A DNA stretch of 64,000 nucleotides from NCBI GenBank assembly GCA_003611745.1, contig RAYF01000010.1, positions 1 through 64,000 of the forward strand, read 5' to 3'. A program made the translations under genes and the position numbers. Shown here piece by piece: positions 62,697-64,000 of the stretch; position 1 is the stretch's first letter; each line of letters begins with the position of its first letter. The notes beneath the pieces are model-generated. The model ran no database searches and was not told where the DNA came from. It saw only the letters and a list, made by a program, of their open reading frames with translations. This stretch comes from a bacterium D16-36. Lineage in GTDB: Bacteria; Bacillota; Clostridia; Lachnospirales; Lachnospiraceae.

Positions 62697-63532
62697 GCCC
62701 TATCTGATACAGGAAGCCAAATCTCACTGACATAATCACTTGCGGTGTTATCACCCGGCAAATAATTTTCAATATCATAATCCGGTTTCAATTCATAATC
62801 TGTTCCCGGAAGCCATTCACGGTAAATATCTTCCCACGTCTTTTGAATTGCATCCGGTGTCGGCCCCACGCATTTAAAAATGGCCCATGTATAAGCCGGG
62901 ATATTAATAATCTGAAAACCTTCCGGTACCCCTTCCACATCATCCGCATCGCATCCTATACCATACATAAATTCCTTATCACCATTTTTTTCTTGCGCGC
63001 AAATACCTAAGTACCCCGGTGCTTTTTTGTACAATTCATTCTGATAGTACTCCTGCCAAAACGAAGGAATTCCCTTTTCACTGCTCTCATCCGTAAACAT
63101 TCTGGCATATACAAGCAGCCTGAACCCCTCTTTCTTCTCAATCCGATAATCCATTACGGTCCCTCCTTCCACTGATATTTTAATGGCAAGCTTATTAAAA
63201 TATTTCAGCCCACATCCATTTTGAGCCTGCCTCGGAGTGACACCATGGAATCTGGTAAACGCTTTCGAAAAGCTTTCCGATGAATTGTAAGCATACTTAA
63301 ATGCAACATCAATAACTTTTGTATTCTGCTTAGTCAACTCTTCCCCGGCTAAGGACAACCTTCTTTTTCTGATATATTCGCCCACTGTCATGTCTGTCAG
63401 AAGCTTAAACATCCTCTGAAAATGAAACAATGAAATATGTGCATACTGGGAAACATCCTCACAATGTATATCTTCTGTCAAGTGTCCTTCTATATAATCA
63501 ATTGCCCTATTAATCAACTGTACCCATTCCAT
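62693..63532 (-). CDS. AraC-family regulator with GyrI-like effector domain
   Basis: A 279-residue activator. The N-terminal double helix-turn-helix (about 1-108) has EDVSQYAHISLFHFQRMFK and the signature FSKAFTRFHGVTPRQAQ. The C-terminal half (from about 124, MDYRIEKKEGFRLL) is a GyrI-like ligand-binding domain of the Rob/BmrR type. GGAGG nine bases upstream supports the ATG at 63532; a longer frame is spurious. The stop codon (62693-62695) lies in the terminal repeat of the adjacent palindromic element. Ligand unknown, possibly a drug or toxic small molecule. Confidence 0.9.
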   Translation of the reverse strand: MEWVQLINRAIDYIEGHLTEDIHCEDVSQYAHISLFHFQRMFKLLTDMTVGEYIRKRRLSLAGEELTKQNTKVIDVAFKYAYNSSESFSKAFTRFHGVTPRQAQNGCGLKYFNKLAIKISVEGGTVMDYRIEKKEGFRLLVYARMFTDESSEKGIPSFWQEYYQNELYKKAPGYLGICAQEKNGDKEFMYGIGCDADDVEGVPEGFQIINIPAYTWAIFKCVGPTPDAIQKTWEDIYREWLPGTDYELKPDYDIENYLPGDNTASDYVSEIWLPVSDRA

Positions 63533-63670
63533 ATATAGCCGCCTCCGTAATCTATATTCTATTATTTTAGAGGTAAAAAATCCTGACATTTCGTGCTCAT
63601 TAATGTCCATTTCACCCATCCATAGTAATAGTATACCTCCCCTCGGGAAAATACAATTGCCAAAATGCCA

Positions 63671-63699
63671 TTGTACTGCCAAAGCTTTCATGATAAAAT
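63671..63699 (+). promoter_or_regulatory. Promoter of the terminal sensor gene
   Basis: TTGTAC (63671-63676), 17 bases, TAAAAT (63694-63699), about 90 bases before the ATG at 63788 and divergent from the AraC gene. Confidence 0.55.
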
Positions 63700-63787
63700 A
63701 GACATAACATAGAAAAAAATGAAGCCTTGCTACTCACCAAACGATTGAAAAAGTAACGTTACAGCAAGCAAAGGGGGAGAATACTAT

Positions 63788-64000
63788 ATGAAGAATCTAA
63801 AAGTCATTACAAAAATGTCACTTATCGGCCTTTCCATAATAGCTTTCGTCATTTTCAGCATATGTTTTTCTATTAACAGCATGAATGCCATCGAAAAACA
63901 GACAATAAAGGGCGAAGAAGAAAGCATACGGGCAGATTATGATAACAGCATAAAAAATGAAGTTGAACTTGTTATCTCATTGCTTGACAGCTATAATGCG
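63788..64000 (+). CDS. Membrane sensor, likely chemoreceptor (3' part outside window)
   Basis: The 71 codons present encode a short basic start (MKNLKVITKM), one membrane segment (SLIGLSIIAFVIFSICFSI) and the beginning of a helical extracytoplasmic region ending ...ELVISLLDSYNA, the pattern of a Cache-type sensor in methyl-accepting chemotaxis proteins or histidine kinases. GGGGGAG lies ten bases before the ATG. Divergent from the AraC/GyrI gene. The output domain is not visible, so chemoreceptor is a guess based on the N-terminal pattern. Confidence 0.65.
   Translation, partial: MKNLKVITKMSLIGLSIIAFVIFSICFSINSMNAIEKQTIKGEEESIRADYDNSIKNEVELVISLLDSYNA

Overview
The window looks like a chromosome segment of a Lachnospiraceae-type Clostridia bacterium. 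Three things point there: a Bacillus/Clostridia-style core cluster in conserved order (priA-def-fmt-rsmB-rlmN-prpC-prkC-rsgA-rpe-thiN), a MurE with the meso-diaminopimelate-type DNPR motif, and strong GGAGG ribosome binding sites almost everywhere. Genus cannot be fixed from the sequence alone. No tRNA, rRNA or CRISPR array was seen.

Layout. (1) 1-1.6 kb: edge of an integrative element (ParA, two small accessory proteins and a cluster of TTGAGTA inverted repeats) abutting the tsf terminator. (2) 1.7-17.4 kb: minus-strand housekeeping block: tsf-rpsB, thiN-pilZ-rpe-rsgA-prkC-prpC, then rlmN-rsmB-fmt-def-priA-murE. (3) 17.5-19.4 kb: a two-gene Septu-like (PtuA ATPase + PtuB HNH nuclease) defence cassette lodged between murE and dapF. 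(4) 20.5-28.4 kb: a hairpin-rich intergenic element, a CgeB-like glycosyltransferase, ruvAB, a YvyF-like zinc protein, cardiolipin synthase, an RNase H-fold exonuclease and a HAD phosphatase. (5) 28.7-39.0 kb: two chemoreceptors flanking a spermidine/putrescine transporter (potA-potB-potCD, the last a permease/binding-protein fusion), then a GH31 glycosidase. (6) 39.1-54.9 kb: a long one-direction locus that I read as a type VI-secretion-like or contractile-injection-like apparatus in a Gram-positive. It holds a large sheath-candidate protein, an Hcp-like tube protein, an FHA protein, two PP2C-fold proteins with decayed active sites, an Hsp70/actin-fold ATPase, several unknown baseplate candidates, a DUF4280/PAAR-like tip, a VgrG-like spike and a small protein ending in a colicin-E3-like RNase domain. 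(7) 55.2-64 kb: accessory mix: PadR-TraX, a methyltransferase, a frameshifted GNAT, PadR-DUF2812, an MBL-fold hydrolase, a Phd-antitoxin/GNAT fusion, a pentapeptide-repeat protein, an AraC/GyrI-like regulator and the start of a membrane sensor.

Threads across regions. The PrkC kinase and PrpC phosphatase of the core cluster could supply the phospho-threonine signal that the FHA protein of the injection locus would read; this is inference. Intergenic DNA carries several repeat families: a 24-bp terminator hairpin reused at three convergent gene junctions, two long imperfect palindromes (about 160 bp) sharing a covarying central TAG-CGGG-CTA hairpin, a 193-bp multi-hairpin element with a decayed relative, and four copies of the 10-mer CACGCTCTAG. 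The strongest candidate for a little-described system is the 39-55 kb locus.
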